Positions 12,459 through 25,600 of a stretch of 64,000 nucleotides of DNA are shown here, piece after piece (position 1 is the first letter of the stretch; each line of letters starts with the position of its first letter). Both the position numbers and the translations under genes were made by a program. The notes beneath the pieces are model-generated. The model was not told where the DNA came from. It saw nothing but the letters and a program-made list of their open reading frames with translations, and did not search any database. Source of the stretch: Nereocystis luetkeana (Eukaryota > Sar > Phaeophyceae > Laminariales > Laminariaceae); contig JARUPZ010000010.1 of NCBI GenBank assembly GCA_031213475.1, positions 11,269,917-11,333,916 on the forward strand, read 5' to 3'.

Positions 12459-12702
12459 GCGTTCTACGATAGAGGTTCACCCCAATTTTTCTGAGGCTCC
12501 TCACTTAAGGAGCTCCATACCTCACCTGAAAACTGACTTCAGCAAAAATCATATTGCATCCCGATGAATAATCCCATGGCCCAAGTATACAAAAACGTCG
12601 TTTTTCCACACAAGATAGGCATTGCGGCGATTTTTTGGGTTAAGCAACACCCGCCATTCAGAAAAAGTTGAGCGGAAATGTGCGACCTCTATAGTCGAAC
12701 GC
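12459..12702 (+). mobile_element. Mutator-like MITE, copy 2
   Basis: A 244-bp copy colinear with 11447-11688, same orientation. The right terminal repeat has decayed (CTATAGTCGAACGC instead of CTATCGTAGAACGC). Confidence 0.7.
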
Positions 12703-12889
12703 GTCATAAGGGGTGGTTCGGGGGGTATACGTATCGACATGGTTTGGTGTTCGGTTTGACAACAACAGGAAGGAGCAGGGGTCAGGGGCGGAATTATCGA
12801 TTTACGGACGTTGCAGCTGTTGGTAACAAAAACAAATACATTCAAAGGAGATTGGGGTGTCGGGCGGGCAAATAAATCAGTACGTTGTT

Positions 12890-13090
12890 TTTCACTTGTA
12901 TTGGTTTGTGGGGTATACATACTCTGGATGTACCCAGGTGCTTACCGGGTTCAGTAGGGTGTTTATGCACTCTGGATGTACCCGGGTATCCGCCCGGTAA
13001 TGACCAACAAAAACTACGGTATGTTCGGTACCCGGGTATCCCAGAGTATCTACTATTAAACGTGCACCCTACTAAAACATACCCTTGATT
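12890..13090. repeat. Short direct and inverted repeats with GTACCCGGGTATC
   Basis: ACTCTGGATGTACCC occurs twice (about 12920 and 12970), and GTACCCGGGTATCC recurs as an inverted partner near 13030 followed by CAGAGTAT. The segment could fold into a hairpin of about 110 nt. No known family is recognised. Confidence 0.4.
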
Positions 13091-13548
13091 TTTTCCGGCT
13101 CTGATTCCAAGTGTTTTTTCTCCAAAACGTCGTGCAGTTCTACAGGAAAGGGGTTCTAGCAATTCGCTACCCAAGAACAACAGCACGAAAAACAAGGGAG
13201 TAGTGCGCGGCCTTGACGTGCTGCGAGCGTGCAGCACACCAGCCCACGCTATTATACACCAGTCTGTCCCTGAAAATAAAACATTATGCACACTGAAATT
13301 GAATAAGATCAGCCCTTAAATTGAAGGACAGAGTGGAATGGGCTTGTCGCATGTACAGCGCCTTGGATTGGAGACCTACAGCAGCCCGACATCAAATAAA
13401 TGCATCATCCCCTAACCTATACCTGGTACTTGGTGTACACGAATCAGTCTTACAGACTTTGGTTCGTGTGTCTGGGGCTGTAGACATCGTCCCTACTCCT
13501 CACCCCCCCCCCCCCCCCCCCCTCTGAACTGCGACAAGGGTGGACCCG

Positions 13549-13740
13549 ATCGGGACCCAGAGACATCACTTCAAACGTCGATGGGTTTGGTCTCAGCAAC
13601 CGTCCACAAGCCACGTAAAGTTTGGTCTTCGAAGCCGTCATATTTCACCCCTCTCGGAACAGCGAAAAAAACGGTAAGAGATCCTTTCGGGACCCAGAGA
13701 TACACTACTCTTGGTCTTAGCACCCGTCCACAGGTGGTAC
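13549..13740 (+). repeat. Two-copy direct repeat, about 140 bp apart
   Basis: CGGGACCCAGAGAYACA followed by TTGGTCT(C/T)AGCA and CCGTCCACA appears at about 13551 and 13688. A poly-C run of about 18 precedes it at 13504. Confidence 0.5.
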
Positions 13741-14026
13741 TACTGTCAGCGGGAAGCAGTAAAAGCAGGGAGGAACATCTTGCGCCCGTGGCGTGTGCAT
13801 ATGTGTACAACTCCTTGTATGCTACTCAGGTATTCATACCTCGGATGCCAAAAGTATAAATCCATCATCCCCAAACCAAGCAGTGGCCGACGCCGTCATC
13901 GCCAAAAAACAAGTCCTCAGTGTTTTCCCCCACTCATCTCCGAAAAATTAACGGATGCCCGTTTTACTGCTTTTTTTCACTATTTATTCCACTCTGATTC
14001 GAATCAGTTTTCACCACAAGGGTTGT

Positions 14027-14119
14027 AGCCCTTTAAGGACTGCAATCCCGTTTTGGGGGCAAACTATTGATAATTTGAGTGATTGGTCCCTAAAATGGGA
14101 CTGCAGTCCTAAAAGGGCT
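14027..14119. mobile_element. Short palindromic MITE (family 2), copy 1
   Basis: A 93-bp near-palindrome. The left arm reads AGCCCTTTAAGGACTGCA and the right arm is roughly its reverse complement ending AAAAGGGCT, around a short centre with ATTTGAG. Related copies occur at 18467, 25374, 40882, 47639 and 62207. Confidence 0.7.
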
Positions 14120-14653
14120 GAGGGGCTATTGATAGATATTAGTAAGGTGAGTTGGGTGGGGGTCAACCCGGCGAAAGAGCGTGGGTTTGAATAGGGCCGC
14201 TTCAACGAACAGCCCTCCTATCACCCTCAGCCGTGGAGGTGAAACAGAGCAGACACCAGGCGCATATCGTGTCAAACTACTGTCCTGTTTAATTTATTTC
14301 TCGTCTGAGGCGTTCACGTTGTTTTTTTCAGTCATGTGTGCTCGTCTTTTGCTGCTGTTTTTTCCCCCCGAGGTACCGGTATTCTTCCACTGCAGAGGTA
14401 ACGGAGCCTGTCCGGTGACTAGGGACTGGATTTATGGCGATGAGTTCGTGTGATAAAAAGAACGATTCCAATGACAACAATACCAACAAGAACAAGAAAT
14501 ACTAGAACCGTTTCGTACCTCCATGTGGTCAACACATTGCCCCAGCGACCGAGCAAGCTTCTCGAGAAGGGAGGTGCCGGTCCTGTTTCCCCAGCACATT
14601 GGGGCCCTCCCCTTTACCCTCGAATAAAATCTGCGGGGCAGCCGATTGAGCGT

Positions 14654-14702
14654 GCGTTGTTGCTGTTGTTATCGTTGTTGTTGGTGTTGGTGTTGTTGAT
14701 GT
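14654..14702. repeat. (GTT)n microsatellite
   Basis: Imperfect GTT trinucleotides of about 49 bp. Confidence 0.85.
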
Positions 14703-14959
14703 TTATGGCAGGAAGGCGTGGGGTCGTGTTTATTTTCTGGACCAGGCGCGGGTGCGCACACCTGCGCGCAAAAAAACGTCCTTTCTTCTTGTTCTAATCG
14801 TTCGATCCATGCCATGCCACGGTAGGTGGAGGCATGTCACGATAGCGAGGGGGAGGGGGGGTGTTGGGCCCAACGTTTTTTTCTGGCAATGTCTCAACAA
14901 CGCGAATGAAAAGTTGGACGAAAAAATCCAGGTTGTTCACGAGTCGAGTCAAACCCTCG

Positions 14960-15065
14960 CGGATCAGGTTAGGTCGGGTCGGGTCGTGTCGGGTGAGGAT
15001 GACCCGACCCGATCCGTGGGACATTAAAAACCTCCTGACCCGACCTGATCCGACTCGACCCATGA
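14960..15065. repeat. GGGTCG repeats in inverted arrangement
   Basis: Runs of GGTCGGGTCG at about 14970-14995 are followed by CCCGACCCGA at about 15003 and CCCGACCTGATCCG at about 15040. They form potential stem-loops around a short ATTAAAAA spacer. Confidence 0.55.
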
Positions 15066-15462
15066 TTTTCGAAAAGGAGCACTGGCAACCGTTTTTATTT
15101 CGCCGCCGCGGTTTCCACGCACCACCTCTGTTCTGTCTTTCAACGCCCCTCCCTGACGGGAGAAACTTTCAAAACAAATTGTATTTTCATCTTGGGCTTT
15201 AACGAACGAGAGTTAGAACACTTCAACGTCCGCCCCAGGTCAGAAATAAAAACAAAGCCAGAGGGTTGTGAATTCAGTATAACGTTAGAAAACAGCACTA
15301 TTTCCTGTCGTTTATACTTGGCTTTCGAGTACCCTCCCCTGTTTGAGAAAAACTTTTGTGGGGTGCCAGTTCACCCCCCCCCCGTCTATATACAATGTTG
15401 CGTACATCAACAAAAACACAGACAGGGCGGACCACGTTACTGCCGCAGCTCTTCGTCTAACC

Positions 15463-16625
15463 TCACCTTCCAAGGCTCATCAACGAGTCGATCGGGCGCC
15501 CCATTGTCGGTCCGTAGCCGTCGATACACTCATCGGTACCGCCGCCGCTGCTGCCGCCATCTCCTTCGCCAACGCCCCCTTTCTGGGACCCAGCGAACCC
15601 CTGTGGTGCCCCCCTCCCCCCTCCTTTGAGAACCGCTAGGAAGTCCTCGGAGAAGTTCAGCGGCGGGTCTCGGGCGATATCCGCGATCAACTCGTAGACA
15701 CGAGTGCGACGCGTTCCGCCTGCGCTGCCAGTACCACTAGCATCACCGCCACTGGAAATACCACCGTCGTAGCTGCCGCCGCCGCCAACACCACCGCTAA
15801 AACTACAGCTACCGCCACAGCTACCACTACCACTACCTCTCCCACCGCCTCTATCGCCGTCACCGCCACCAACGCTACCGCCACCAACGCTACCACCGGC
15901 GCCACGGGCGACAGGCGACTGTCCACTCGCACCACCGTCGATCTCGCATTCCGATGGTTGCAAGAGGGTCGCGACTGCCGCCACCGCCGCCGCTATCGCT
16001 GCCCCGAACGCCTCTGATTCCTCCGGTCCCCCAGGCGTCAATCCCGTCTCTCGTAAGCTAAATGAGCGCAGGCTCGTCCTGGCCGCATCAGCACCGGCAG
16101 CAGTAGCGGCAGCAGAAGAAGCACCAGCACTACGAGCAACAAGAGGACAAGCAGCACCTGCAGCACCAGCCTCGGCGGCCTCCACACCCATCTCCAGCAC
16201 ATTTTTTCCACCCGCAACGTGCTTCGTCGTCAACGATGCCCGAATGCGGTCGAGAGCCGCCAAAACCAATGCCTTAGAATAGCCCGGAAAACCGCCTATG
16301 TGGTCGCTGCTGCTGCGGCCGCCGTTGTCATCAGACCAAGCCGGGAGACACACGGGATGCTCGGCACCGTAGGCGGGTGGTGCGGCGGGATCGACACCGA
16401 CATCAGGAGGAGGTGGTTGCTTCTCCTGTGGGACTCTTGCAGTAGCCAGCGGAGGAGGAAGAGGAGGAAGAGGAGGGGCCGCGACAGGACCTTCACCGTT
16501 GGTCTCGGCAGGGTCTAAAACTGTCACATCGGCCACATAGAGGACAGCAGCCGGCGGAGGAGGAAGAGGAGGAATAGAAGGGGCCACGGTAGACCCTCTA
16601 CCGTTGGCCGCGTTGGGCTCTAAAA
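15463..16625 (-). CDS. JAMM gene, C-terminal exon (Pro/Ala/Gly-rich)
   Basis: Open from about 16712 to a TGA at 15463-15465; no ATG is upstream, so it is a downstream exon. The candidate acceptor GTACGACAG at 16626 fits phase 1 of the previous exon. Two proline-rich internal repeats (APSIPPLPPPP and APPLPPLPPPL) are followed by a helical part (GYSKALVLAALDRIRASL), Ala-rich and Gly/Ser-rich tracts, then RTRVYELIADIARDPPLNF. No named domain is seen. Assignment to the JAMM gene rests on strand, spacing and phase. Confidence 0.5.
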
Positions 16626-19600
16626 CTGTCGTACCGGCAACAGATAGGATATGCGTGTGGGGGGGGGAGGCAGGAGACGAGCGGGGTTGGTGCGCGGTAC
16701 TGACATACTAAATTACCGCTGTGATTGCAAGGTGGAGAAAGTTTGGGACCACTCAAATGGGAAACACGTTGGGACCGTTCAGATGGCGACAGGCAAGGAC
16801 CATATGCACCTTGACCCAGGTTCGCCAAAACGGTAGACTTACGGTGTGCCGGACCTTAAACCCTAACCCTAATCTTGACATCTTAACTTGACCCCACCCC
16901 TAATGTTACCCCCCTCCCTATTCTTAACCCCATCCGACCGCCCGGAGAATTTCAAGGACCATGTAAGAAGGAGTGTTTATAGTCAGGATATTTGTAGGAG
17001 ACTGATACTGAATAGAACGAGGCTAACTAACCCTACCTGACCGCCTCGGGAATGCTTCGGAATGACTGTGTCTTGAGGAGTTCTTATCGTCTGGAAATGA
17101 TAGGAAACAAGACTCAATGAGGAACGATTGTTGGTGTGGAATATCAACCATTTCATCGAAGCTGGGCCAAGTCGTACCACTTGAAACCCTCGAAATATAT
17201 ATACTGTTTATATACTTATGTCAAATAATAAGGTCCTTATAAATCGGGATATAATGACATACACTATCAACACTACAAAGGGTGTACGTGTGCCCTGTGT
17301 CAGGAAAAGGAAGCGGTACAAGGCCCACGGAGAACACCATGGGGTCGGTGCCAAATTCTCCGAAAGCTGTGGGCCTCCGTAATGAATACAACCCCCAAAC
17401 CCCAAAACAGTGTGCCTTGTGTCAGGAATGAGGGGGGCCCCGCAAGCTGAACGCCTCCGTGATGTAGGCAAGAAAACCTCGAAACAGTATATATATAGCA
17501 AAAGCACGCGTTGCACAAGTTATTTGTACTAGTAAACGTGCCCCCTGAAACCAAAACGGATGACAAACACATAGAGGATTTCCGTGGACCAAGGGCCAAC
17601 CAAATCACCTGCTTCCTTCAAGCGAGCCTTCGTTCGCTTCCTCTCCTTATCTTTGTCCCTTGCCTCGGCTCTCGACCTGTCCCTCCCAAGCTTCCTTTTC
17701 AGACGGGCAGCGGCAGCCCAGTCCACAGCCACCTCTACCCTCCTCGCTACATTGCCTGAAACCACGCCACCTCCCCTAGCAATCAATCCAGACCCACTCG
17801 CGTCTACAGGTGCTGCTGCTGCTGCTTTGGGTGGTGCTGGTTGTGGTGCTGTCGGTGACGCTGCTGTTGGGGGAGATGATGCAGCAGCAACTACTGCTGC
17901 CGCCGCTACAGACGCGGCTGCCGCAGAGATTCTGCTTGTCGCAAGCGTCGTCCGCAGACGCATGGGGCACGAGACAATCTCTAGCTGGCCGTCTGCGTTT
18001 AGCCTTTCCGTCGGCTCGTTGCGGAAATACCTTGACCGACGGGATACACGCGGAGGGTAATGGATCGGTCGGTCGGTCGACGGCGCAAGGAAAACATCGG
18101 TTCAGTGTGGAACCTCTACAATTCTACTGTAGGTAATCGCCACCGGTCCTTTTGGGCGCGTCAGTTGTTTTTTGCCTTTTGGCCGTATCTTGCCAGTCTC
18201 TCCGTAGGGTGGGAGGATGGTCAGCCAAGGGGTATGTGTGTCGAGTGTCATGGCCTCTTTTGACCCCAAGATGTCGTGTTTACTTATTGATCGTGTACGG
18301 ATTAAATCTCGGTTTCCAAGCACCTGCGTTGGTAAAGCAAATATGAACCGGCCCAAACGTACACCCTATCCCACTGCAGCCCCACTATCGACAGACAACG
18401 TTCACTCAGCGGGCAGCGTTCCACGGGAGCGCATACAGTACTCGATGACGCTTGAGGAATAGGGAGTTACCCCGCTTAGGACTGCACTCCCGTTTTGGGT
18501 GCACATTAATAGGAATTTGAGTCAAACCATATTTATGTGCAGTGCAGTACTAAAAGGGGTTAATACCTTGTGGCTCGAGTTTCGCACGAAACGTGAGAAA
18601 TACAGCAAACAAAAAACATATTCAGGACACCCCTTGCCTCATACTATAACAGCCTGGCCCAGAAAATGCCTAAAAAAAGGTTTCTTGGGTGGTGTCGCCT
18701 AATGCTCTACCGGTGTGTTTTTGTTTTTAGTTTCTCACCTGAAGGTGCTGGGGCTTGTCTCCCTCCCAACGATCATTCCAACCCACACCCCCGATGAGTC
18801 CAGGTGCTTCTCACCCGCCTTGTAAATTTCGGGACCCGGGTACGAATGGCAAGGGGACAAGGGAGTTAACAGTTCAGCTATCCTATGTTACCACGCGGGC
18901 TTTTCGACGCAAGTTTGTGGATATATTGAGCATCGGCACACCCTGGCTACGAAGCCCGAACATCAAAGTTTGTTGATCGGCCTTGCAGCCCGGATAGTAC
19001 TGCCATTCCCGCCACTCCTTCTGCTGCTACTGATGCAGCTCCTGCCCCTGCTACTTGCCCTCCCCCTCCTCCCCCTTGTTCTCCTCTTCCTCCTCCTCCT
19101 GTTACAGATCAGGGTTCAAATTAGGCGGCCAGCCCGTGGGGCGCCCGCCCACCAGGGCCACATACACATATACACACTCAAAGTGTGTGTATCAACCGCC
19201 CGTTTTAAGACCCTCTCGTAGTATATTGGCGGGCGTCAGGCTCGTGCTAAGTGCAAAGAAACAAACACGAATATATGATAACATGAGCATATAATATATG
19301 CATGTCTAACGCGTTCAGTTGACGAATAAACAAATCGCTTGCGGTCGGAAATGAGCCGCCTTCATTTTTTCGGTTGCGGCCCTCAAACGTAGAAGTGCGG
19401 CAAGCCTTATATTTCCCCCCAACGGATGGTGCCCTACGCGGAATTCCCGAGTATTCTTGGGTTGGGTAACTCTTTGGGTCGGTTAGAAAATGGAGCAACT
19501 TCTGGTTGGCTAGCGCCTTCGGATTCACCCGTGTAAAAAACATTCCGCTCCTCACCTTCATCGATTTCACTTATTTGTATAACCCAACCGAGTTGGATTA

Positions 19601-22600
19601 TCGCAAACACCCTTACGATGGCGTGATCTCGTGATCATTCTCGAATCAGCCTGGAATAGCGTGCGCACAACCATGTTGATCTGTTCAACACGCGCTCACC
19701 TGGAGTTTGGCCTGGTTCGTCACGTCGATCGGTGATGGATCGTTGACGAACTTAGGGTGGGAGTGATACCAGCCGACCATCTGTATCAAGGTCAACACGG
19801 TGACGACGGAGACAGGAGCAGCAACAACAGGAAGCAGTAGCAACAGGATCACAAGTAGCAGTGGCAGTAGCAGTAGCAGTAGCAGTAGCAGCAGTAGCAG
19901 CAGAAGCAGCAGCAGCAGTAGCAGTAGTAGTAGTAGCAGCAGTAGAAGCAGAGGTAGCATCAGCAGTGCTACATCCGTAACAGTAAGGGTAAAAGTAGCA
20001 GTGTCCTGCTGGTGCAGCTCCTGGTGCTGCCGTTGTCGCTGCCGTCATCGTATTCGCCTTGACACGGATGGTGGGGTGGCAACGATCCCCACCGTAACTT
20101 CCACAACAAGTCGTCACCGGTCAACGTGATGAAACACACAAAGCTCCAGGTAAGCACATGTGGTACAGTTCATCCTGGCCGAGGGAACGCAAGACCATGC
20201 TGATGCGTACAATATGCGCAGTTTTTTATGAGAGGGTCAGTCCAGAGAAACAGAGAGATGACGACATAAAACCTTCTTTTATCAGGAATCTCGGGCTGAG
20301 GGTCTGAGGGTATTGTGGAGCTCTTTCTTACGAGGGGCCCGGTAGACCCATTCGACCAGAGGGAGGGATGGATACATCGAGAGAGGCAGGTGGAGAGGGT
20401 AACCTCACCTGAAGACCGAGTCTCTCGATGGCCAGGCTTGCGTTCAAGAAGGACACGGAGTCCACCTCCACCTCCGTGTTTCCTTCGTCGCCGCGACCTC
20501 TCTCCTCCTCCAAGCACGGTACCGCCGCCTGAGCTCGCACCCCAAAAAAACGAAGGAACAAAAAACGCCACGGACGGGGGGGATGGAACCGGATCGTGAG
20601 GGTGAGTGGCCGTTCTGCCGGAGCAAGAGAAAAAATATGGGGGGGCTCGTTCGTACAGGAAGAAGTTCGCGCAAACCATACAAAAACCACACAAACTGAA
20701 ATCAGGTGTATACCAGGCATAGCTACACAATTGATGCTACTACTGTATGTACGTGTATTTATGTTTTTATTTACAGATTTTAGTACTCGTACTTAGTCGA
20801 CTTCGAAGTGTTTGTAAAACATGAAAGGACGCCTCAGGTGTAAGACCCGACGAAATTTTCGTCGAAACTCGGCTGTGCAAGCGGCGTGTAATACTTGGAT
20901 CGCGCGTGCTACCTATGGGTTCAACATGCCCTCGTGCAGGATATAGAGCAGAGAGGTGGCATCTCCCCTCCTTGTGTGATAGTACCAGACTGTATAAACA
21001 GGACGAATGCACAAACACGTAGAGCTTGTAGTCGTTCTGTGCACTAAGACTATACGTACGTACCTGGTATAGGTAATTTGTACTTCCTACCAGGTGTACT
21101 GTAGTATTCTGACTCGATGCCCTGGATCATTTGATGTAAGTATTGCATTTTTGGATGGGGCCTCCTGCGTCCACCCGTGGTCTCGCCCATACTTCGTTGC
21201 GTCGTTGGATAGTATTTTATCGTGTTTTCTCTTAAAAGACCACTGATCGGATACGTAGTTGTCGCACCCAAACTTCTTTACGCTTGCCTCAACCCTGTCT
21301 CGCACATGCTGCGAAATCTTTCTCGAACTCGGGCGACCGAGGAAGTCGACTAGCGTCCGCGTAGCGCTGGCCGCGTTTCCTCTAGCCACCTTGGACCCGG
21401 CCACTATTGAATAACTGCTAGGTTTATGACAACTTTCAATGAACGAAGAACCCGAAATCGAACACGTTTTCCCCGAAGCAGTGGTGCTTTTACCTATCAT
21501 TAATACCTGGTGTTAATTGGTCGGGCACACGCCCGCAGAAGTTGGGAATGTTGACTGCACGAATGTTCTACCAGGTAAGAAAGAGCCAGCCACAATGACC
21601 TAACCGAAGGCTTTACAAGCGATCTCCAGGAAGAAAACAACACGAGAATCCCCGAGAGAGCCACCAAACTCCTCGAGAGATAACAAAACTTAAGACCAAC
21701 AGAAACAAGACAAACATCCTCCGGAGCATAGGACAAAGGCATCCAATCATTCCGTGTGCTGAAGCTATAACTGCACGACGTGCGCAACGGCCAAATCACG
21801 GCCTACTGCTGTAGATCATCTAGGTCTCTATACTTGCAGTTGTGAGATCTTGTGGTTTTGAGCCGCATTGGGCAAGCGAACCCTGTACAACCGACAAACA
21901 TGTGCACAAGAAGAGCTGTGTCACACAGATAGATAGATCCCACCCGGCTAGCATGGTCTAGACTGCCCCGATGTTGTTAATCAGTGATAAATCTGCTCCG
22001 GAAGGTCTATGTCATCAAGGGTAGGATCTATCTACCCCGACGAGTGTACATGTTTCGGTTCAAAGCTGCCAGGTACCCTAACCCAACTCGACGCGAGACG
22101 ACGAGGGGAAAAAGGGCTGACGTCTTCTTGCGATACAGATGCAAGGCGCGAACCGCAGTCGAGAGGAGGAGGGGAAAGAGCATACTTAGTGACTCCGAAT
22201 CTGAGTTACGACCAGGAGGGAGAGAAGGGGCGGGGAGAGAAAAACATGGGAGACGCTGATACATGGGAAGGAAACAAGAAAAAAATAACATGTCTTTCGG
22301 CAGCAAGAAGAGTTGTTGGCAGCGCCCACACCGTTTCAATTTTATTTTTAGTCCCATTTGGTAAGATTATAGACCACCAGGTAGCATTCTACCGCTCCTA
22401 TGTCTGGAAATGTGAGGACCGCTCCGATATCAATATTGATATCTAAACGGTCGTTAGTTTTCCGAATAGAGCTGTCACATAACTGCTACATCATTCTAAC
22501 GTGTACGCTTTGGGGGTTGTTTTTAACTCCAGGACTGAGGCACACACCCCATGCAACGGCGAATCACAGTGGAATGCGGGGCCATCCAAACTGTACTCAC

Positions 22601-25600
22601 TCGAGGCGCTTTCTGTTTGTCCAAGCAAAATCTGCACCTAAGTGCTTCTCCAGATTGAGCGTGATGAGCTAATGCATGTAAGCACGAGATTTACTGTTCA
22701 CTCGAGCAGTCGGCGCTGAAACGTAACGAGGCGTGTCTTGGTTCTGAAATCGTCAACCTCTTCATGTTACTACTTGTGTTCGTGTTGGATATCGTATCGA
22801 AAGCTTCGATCCATATACCATGTAACGAAATTTCCAGGAAATTTCAATATATCGTATAGTATCGGATGCGTTTTTCCCTCCATCCCCTGGCATCCCCGTA
22901 CTGTTTATGATGGCATTGAATGAAAAGGCTCGACGTATCAAATACAAAAATCGGACATATCGACTTGACGAATCGCTTACTTTCTGTATCGTTTCGGACT
23001 AAATTTGCAACCGATATAAACTAACCTGGATGTAGAGCACGTGCCCATCCTTATCATAGTAGCCGGCAAGAAACCCGATCACCTCCGCTGTGTCCACCAT
23101 GTACGAGTGAATGTCGGCGGTGAAGTGAACATTCGGGTGAACCTGCAACCCCCACGGCCATCGATTGGTTGATCGGTTGGTTTATACGATATTGCTCAGT
23201 TGCTCGGTTGGTTGGACACTTGGCTGTTCGATTGATCGTTGGTTGGGTAGACTGGTCAGTTTGTTGATTGGTCAGTTGATTGGTTGGTCGGTAGGATATT
23301 TGTTGATTGGTCGGTAGGCTGTTCAATTGGTGGTTGCTCGGTGGATTGGTAGGTTGGATAGTTGGATGATTTTGTGAGTTGACTTGTCGTTGATTGGTTC
23401 GCTGTCCGTTTGGTCGGTTGGTTGGTTGAATGATCGACCGTTGCTCGTTCTGTTGAACGGTTGGTTAGTTTGTGAGTTGACCTGTGGGTCGGTTCGTTGG
23501 TTGATTAGTCATTGATTGGTTTGCTGTCCGTCTAAGTGTTTGTTGTTATTCATCGTTGATCAGTCGGTTGGTAGGTTGGATAGTTGGTTCTTCTTTTCAG
23601 TTGTCTGTTGACTGCTTGGTCGATTGGTCGGTTGATTAATCGTTGATCGGATGGTCTTCTGGGCGGTTGGTTTGTTGGTTGTTGCGTCATGGCCGTTCAA
23701 TCACGAGCTGGCTTTGATAGAAGACAGCCGGCTGGACGATTCGGTAGTCTGATCGATCTGGATGATAGGGTCGAAAACTCCAATTGGTCTGGACGATTGG
23801 TTCGACAACTCCGATTGGTCTGGACGATTCGATACTCCGACCGATAGACAGACGGGCAGAACGGTTGCTGGTTGCTGATTCGCTACGTAAACGTATGACG
23901 AGCTACTCACACACAATTGACGCATGCATGCAAAGAAGGTGGCGAATATATAACATGACCAGAAGACGGCGGGGGTCCAGTCTAAGCTACGCTGTAAGAT
24001 GGAAACTGTTTTGGCTGAAGACAGACAACTCAAGAATCGCTACGTACAGGTAACAGGCGAACCGACACAGCCCTGGGCTCCAACTGGGTGCCAAGTTCGA
24101 GTCGAATGGCGCGGATAACGATGTTGCGTAATTTGTTATTACGGGGGACCATAGTTAATAGGACCAAATATTCTTAGTAAAAATGGTTGAATATATTGGT
24201 TTTTTTCTATACCATAGGTCCTATTAACTATGGTTCCCCGTATTGGTATATCCCCATAATTTACAGCACTCTCTTTGCGCTGACCCCACGCGGTCAAAGG
24301 GTACATATCTCCAGCCCCTAGCCTACTCCAACTCGTGGAATTCTTACGTTCACGGAGAAGGGTTGCTTGAGGTTCTCGAAGTAGCCACCTACACCGCCGT
24401 ATTCCTGGGAGGGGGAAACGCGCCGATGGGGAAGAAGTCACGGAGGTGTATTTCAAAACGGCGCTGGCATCTAGGCATAAGTATACCAGGCAGGGTGGAG
24501 CATAGTAGAAGGGTTGACTTATCTGAGGGGATCCCTGGCGTGACATTTGTGTTTAACGCTTTAGTTCAACATATTACTATTTAGGACACGGTATATGTTC
24601 TTTGCGTTTCACTTTCACGTTCCTCAGGGTCGGGTTATGACCTACAGTGCTGCAGATACTGGGGTACAGAAGTCCAAAATAAATGTCAGCCGAGGAGTCC
24701 CAGAAAAATAAGAGGTGCATCTCTATCGTAGTTCGGATCCCTTATCGCCCCTGCTGGGGCCCAGGTAAACTATAAACTTGATTGCAGTATAGCGGACCAA
24801 AAATACATTTACAGATGTATGCAGTCTGATAACAACCGTGTGTTAACAGTGGGAAAGGGCACAGCAGCACGACTATCATACAGTAAAGGTGTAAAGCTAC
24901 TGTCACCCAGGTAAACTAGTGCCTTGACTATAACATTACGATCAAAAATATGTGGAATGCTGTCTGATCTCTGATCTACCATGTTTTGATAATGGGTACG
25001 GGGTAGCAGTACGTGTGACTATCATACAGTAGTACATTGCTGCTGTATTACAGTACGTAGCATGTCGGGGCTTTGCTTTTCGTTGTGTTGCTTGCATTTG
25101 GGGTGCATTCCCTACCTCAACATCCCGGTCTGATAGGTGAGTACCTCTATTTCAGGTACTCGTACTACAATCAAGCGAAGTCCCAACAAAGAGGTTGGAT
25201 CCACACAGTATTTTAGTCCATCAGTTGACATATTAATATAGCACCGTCGTTGCACTATGTATGCCCAGAAAATAAACTCCACCGCCAAAGGTCCCAGCCA
25301 ACGAGAGAAGTGCAAGTAGCATAGCGCATAGAGACACAAAAACGAGAGAACCAATCATTCATACTCTTTAATGAACCATTTTAGGACTGGAGCCCCGTTT
25401 TTGGGACAAACTGCTTGTAATTTGAGCGCTTTGTCCCCACCAAGGGATTGCAGTCCGAAAAGGACTAACCCTCTCACCACTGGAAACATAAAACATGTCG
25501 AACTTCCATTCGAACCCCAAACTAGTTTTTTCCAGGCGCGGGTACAAATCAATACCCGGTGGATACCTGTGGCTGATGCTGTGCTCGTCATTTGCATGCG

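Noticed and set aside
17584..18060. 158-residue plus ORF with Ala-rich region
   Set aside because: The minus frame has better coding character (charged basic end), matching phase and splice sites.
18970..19221. Poly-Leu ORF that looks like a signal peptide or membrane segment
   Set aside because: Pyrimidine-rich intronic tract; no continuing protein.
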